Shown: piece after piece, positions 61,721 through 64,000 of the stretch
Layout of the letters: each line of letters begins with the position of its first letter
Position numbering within the stretch: the first letter of the stretch is position 1
From: Bradyrhizobium barranii subsp. apii
Lineage (GTDB): Bacteria; Pseudomonadota; Alphaproteobacteria; Rhizobiales; Xanthobacteraceae
NCBI RefSeq assembly: GCF_011516635.5
Contig: NZ_CP096255.1
Location: 8,195,501 to 8,259,500, forward strand
Length of the DNA: 64,000 nt
Direction: 5' to 3'
Position numbers and translations under genes: made by a program
The notes under the pieces: generated by a model
Databases searched by the model: none
Seen by the model: the letters and a program-made list of their open reading frames with translations, nothing else
Told to the model about the DNA's origin: nothing

Positions 61721-62812
61721 ATGGCCGGCAACCTGCAAAACGCCAACTCCAACGACATCACCAGCGTGATCTCGACGCTCGGTGCCCGCCAGGGCAGCCG
61801 CGCGGGCGGCAAGACCGAAGCGGTGACGGGTCCCAAGCGCGCCGCGATCCTGATGCTGGCGCTGGGCGAGCAATATGGCGGCAAGATCTGGTCGATGCTC
61901 GACGACGACGAGGTGCGCCAGCTCTCTCTGGAAATGTCGACGCTCGGCACCGTCGAGGTCGATACGGTCGAGGACATGCTGCTCGAATTCGTCTCGCGCA
62001 TGTCGGCTTCCGGCGCGCTGATGGGCAATTTCGACGCCACCGAGCGGTTGCTGCAGCAGTACCTGCCGCCGGAGCGCGTCAACGGCATCATGGACGAGAT
62101 CCGCGGCCCGGCCGGCCGCAACATGTGGGAAAAGCTCTCCAACGTGCAGGAAGAGGTCCTCGCCAACTACCTCAAGAACGAATATCCGCAGACCATCGCA
62201 GTCGTGCTGTCGAAGCTGAAGCCGGAACACGCCGCGCGCGTGCTCGGCATCTTCCCCGAGGAGCTCGCGCTCGACGTCGTCAACCGCATGCTGAAGATGG
62301 AAGCGGTGCAGAAGGAGGTGATCGAGAGCGTGGAAAAGACGCTGCGCACCGAATTCATGTCCAACCTGTCACAGACCCGCCGCCGCGACGCCCACGAGGT
62401 GATGGCGGAAATCTTCAACAATTTCGACCGCCAGACCGAAACCCGCTTCATCACCTCGCTGGAAGAGGACAACCGCGAATCTGCGGAGCGCATCAAGGCG
62501 CTGATGTTCACCTTCGACGACCTCGTGAAGCTGGATTCCGGCTCGGCCCAGACCCTGATGCGCAATGTCGACAAGGACAAGCTCGGCGTCGCGCTCAAGA
62601 GCGCCAACGAGGACGTCCGCAACTTCTTCTTCGGCAACATGTCCTCGCGCGCGGCCAAGATGCTCCAGGACGACATGGCGGCGATGGGCCCGGTCCGCTT
62701 GCGCGACGTCGACGAGGCCCAGGCGCTGCTGGTCAACCTCGCCAAGGACCTCGCCGCCAAGGGCGAGATCATGCTGACCAAGAACCGCGCCGACGACGAG
62801 CTGGTGTACTGA
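61721..62812 (+). CDS. fliG: flagellar motor switch protein FliG
   Basis: A 363-residue C-ring protein: N-terminal FliF-binding domain (KRAAILMLALGEQYGGKIWS, LSLEMSTLGTVEVDTVEDML), middle domain with the EYPQTIAVVLSKLKPEHAAR motif, and C-terminal torque domain (FTFDDLVKLDSGSAQTLMRN, GNMSSRAAKMLQDDMAAMGP, VRLRDVDEAQ) with the charged residues that meet MotA. The start ATG at 61721 is 17 bp after fliF. Its stop overlaps the fliH start by one base (TGATG). Confidence 0.97.
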   Translation: MAGNLQNANSNDITSVISTLGARQGSRAGGKTEAVTGPKRAAILMLALGEQYGGKIWSMLDDDEVRQLSLEMSTLGTVEVDTVEDMLLEFVSRMSASGALMGNFDATERLLQQYLPPERVNGIMDEIRGPAGRNMWEKLSNVQEEVLANYLKNEYPQTIAVVLSKLKPEHAARVLGIFPEELALDVVNRMLKMEAVQKEVIESVEKTLRTEFMSNLSQTRRRDAHEVMAEIFNNFDRQTETRFITSLEEDNRESAERIKALMFTFDDLVKLDSGSAQTLMRNVDKDKLGVALKSANEDVRNFFFGNMSSRAAKMLQDDMAAMGPVRLRDVDEAQALLVNLAKDLAAKGEIMLTKNRADDELVY

Positions 62813-63435
62813 TGGGCGCCCCGGCAAAATTCCTGTTCGACACCGACTTCGCGGCGCCCGAGCGGTCGCCGCGCGAGAAGGCTGCGACCGCCGCCGAGAT
62901 CGCCCAGAAGATCGCGGAAGCCGAGGCACGCGCCTATCAGGACGGCTTTGCCGCCGGCCAGCGCGAAGCCAAGGCCGAGAGCGACCGCCGCGTCGCGCTC
63001 GCCATGGAAGAGATCAACATCGGTGTCCGCGGCGTCGCCGCCGGCATCGGCAACATCGAGACCAAGATGGAGACCGAGGCGGTCGACGTGGCGGTGGCGG
63101 TGGCGCGCAAGCTGTGCGCCGATCTGGTCGCCGCCGAACCGCTCGGCGAGATCATGGCGCTGGTCAAGGATTGCTTCTCGCACCTGGTCGCGACGCCGCA
63201 TCTCGTCGTGCGCATCAACGACGCGCTCTACGACAGCGCGCGCGAGAAGATGGAGCGGCTCGCCAAGCAGAGCGGCTTCGAGGGCCGGCTGGTGATCCTG
63301 GCCGAGCCCGATATCGCCACCGGCGACTGCCGGATCGAATGGGCCGACGGCGGCGTCGTGCTGGAGCGCGGCGCCATCGTGGCCAAGATCGACGAAATGG
63401 TCGGACGCTATATCGCGTCCCGCAGGGGGAGCTAA
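62812..63435 (+). CDS. fliH: flagellar assembly protein FliH (FlbE)
   Basis: A 207-residue export-ATPase regulator. It starts at the ATG at 62812 inside TGATG of fliG. The N-terminal part is helical and glutamate/alanine-rich (AAEIAQKIAEAEARAYQDGF, AAGQREAKAESDRRVALAME). The C-terminal part (VAVAVARKLCADLVAAEPLG, GRLVILAEPDIATGDCRIEW, GGVVLERGAI) is the conserved FliH/YscL domain. The position between fliG and fliN equals flbE in Caulobacter. FliH regulates the ATPase FliI, encoded elsewhere. Confidence 0.9.
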   Translation: MGAPAKFLFDTDFAAPERSPREKAATAAEIAQKIAEAEARAYQDGFAAGQREAKAESDRRVALAMEEINIGVRGVAAGIGNIETKMETEAVDVAVAVARKLCADLVAAEPLGEIMALVKDCFSHLVATPHLVVRINDALYDSAREKMERLAKQSGFEGRLVILAEPDIATGDCRIEWADGGVVLERGAIVAKIDEMVGRYIASRRGS

Positions 63436-63438
63436 GCC

Positions 63439-63789
63439 ATGAGCGACACCGACGGACAGGTCCCGCTGCCCGATCTCAACGGCCCGATGCCGCCTGCCGG
63501 TACCGACATCGGCTACAACGAGGACGAATATGCGGCGCGCGCCGCCGCCGACCTCGAGGCCGTGTTCGACGTGCCGGTGCAGGTCTCGGCCGTGCTCGGC
63601 CGCTCCAAGATGGACGTCAGCGAGCTGTTGAAGCTCGGGCCCGGCACCGTGCTCGAGCTCGACCGCCGCGTCGGCGAGGCCATCGACATCTACGTCAACA
63701 ACAAGCTGGTCGCCCGCGGCGAAGTCGTCCTGGTCGAGGACAAGCTCGGCGTGACCATGACCGAAATCATCAAGACCGAACGCAGCTAG
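63439..63789 (+). CDS. fliN: flagellar motor switch protein FliN
   Basis: A 116-residue C-ring protein, 3 bp after fliH. The N-terminus is acidic and variable (GYNEDEYAARAAADLEAVFD). The SpoA domain follows: VPVQVSAVLGRSKMDVSELL, KLGPGTVLELDRRVGEAIDI, VNNKLVARGEVVLVEDKLG and the final VTMTEIIKTE. It forms the bottom of the C-ring and binds FliH during export. Confidence 0.97.
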   Translation: MSDTDGQVPLPDLNGPMPPAGTDIGYNEDEYAARAAADLEAVFDVPVQVSAVLGRSKMDVSELLKLGPGTVLELDRRVGEAIDIYVNNKLVARGEVVLVEDKLGVTMTEIIKTERS

Positions 63790-63840
63790 TAGCGCAAGGA
63801 ATGACGCGCGGCAGCGCGACCAGACGGACAGGAGACTGAC

Positions 63841-64000
63841 ATGCGGCTTCTCATCGTTGGCACATTGAAGGGCCAGCTCACCACCGCCACCAAGATCGCG
63901 ATGGAGAACGGCGCCACCGTGACCCACGCCGAGGATCACGAGCAGGCGATGCGCGTGCTGCGCGGCGGCAAGGGCGCCGACCTCCTGCTGGTCGACGTCG
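63841..64000 (+). CDS. flbD: sigma-54-dependent flagellar regulator FlbD (N-terminal part, cut by window end)
   Basis: The 53 visible residues start at the ATG at 63841 (RLLIVGTLKGQLTTATKIAM, EQAMRVLRGGKGADLLLVDV) and are the beginning of an atypical receiver domain: no acidic pair follows the first strand, as in FlbD. In Caulobacter flbD is the last gene of the fliF operon, as here. The AAA+ and HTH domains must lie beyond the window. FlbD turns on sigma-54 class III/IV flagellar genes such as, probably, fliK-flgD. Confidence 0.8.
   Translation, partial: MRLLIVGTLKGQLTTATKIAMENGATVTHAEDHEQAMRVLRGGKGADLLLVDV

Noticed and set aside
62167..63939. A 590-codon minus-strand frame opposite fliG-fliN
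   Set aside because: Antisense shadow of four conserved flagellar genes.

Overview
The window is a chromosomal segment from a GC-rich alphaproteobacterium, very probably a Bradyrhizobium or a close relative in the Nitrobacteraceae. The evidence is the flagellar order fliF-fliG-fliH-fliN-flbD with a SciP (DUF1153) gene just upstream, as in Caulobacter-type polar flagella, a LemA/TPM operon, many acyl-CoA enzymes, and several families of hairpin repeats between genes that are typical of bradyrhizobial intergenic DNA. This assignment rests on recognised protein families, not on a database search.

Layout. 1-10.4 kb: the end of putA, a class III CoA-transferase, a glutathione S-transferase, a tiny membrane protein, a one-heme exported protein, a Pro-rich membrane protein, and a TPM - TPM/YgcG - LemA operon. 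10.5-21.6 kb: an enoyl-CoA hydratase with two acyl-CoA dehydrogenases, an orphan CoxL-like molybdenum hydroxylase, a DapA-family lyase, a Tat-exported VOC protein, a protease/LuxR chimera, an OmpR-type two-component pair and a Gly-rich exported protein. 21.9-34.4 kb: tex, a cyanuric acid hydrolase/barbiturase-family enzyme, a frameshifted amidase, a tandem hotdog thioesterase, poxB, dgoK with an amber-interrupted dgoA, and a luciferase-like monooxygenase with its flavin reductase. 34.6-48 kb: an AcoR-like sigma-54 activator, a single-chain biotin-dependent acyl-CoA carboxylase, a frameshifted chemoreceptor, two Cys-pair hypothetical genes, a TetR regulator facing a tautomerase gene, a CobW GTPase with an amidohydrolase, and a TPR protein.

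48.3-53.5 kb looks like a small decayed integrated segment. A 15-bp sequence equal to the CCA end of a tRNA-Glu lies at 48286. The 3' half of the same tRNA-Glu lies at about 53.5 kb, split by an IS630-family element. Between them are an HflX-like GTPase gene with a frameshift and two methyltransferase-fold genes. An intact tRNA-Met (CAT) follows at 53.9 kb.

54-64 kb returns to core genes: a small exported protein, a SAM methyltransferase, mnmA, then fliK-flgD, sciP and fliFGHN-flbD. A good sigma-54 promoter precedes fliK and a CtrA-like box precedes fliF, so the visible flagellar hierarchy (CtrA/SciP, then FlbD/sigma-54) agrees with the Caulobacter scheme.

Four genes carry apparent disabling lesions: the amidase (10-bp tandem duplication), dgoA (in-frame TAG), the chemoreceptor (1-bp loss) and the hflX-like gene (indel). 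Whether these are real decay or sequence errors cannot be settled from one sequence.
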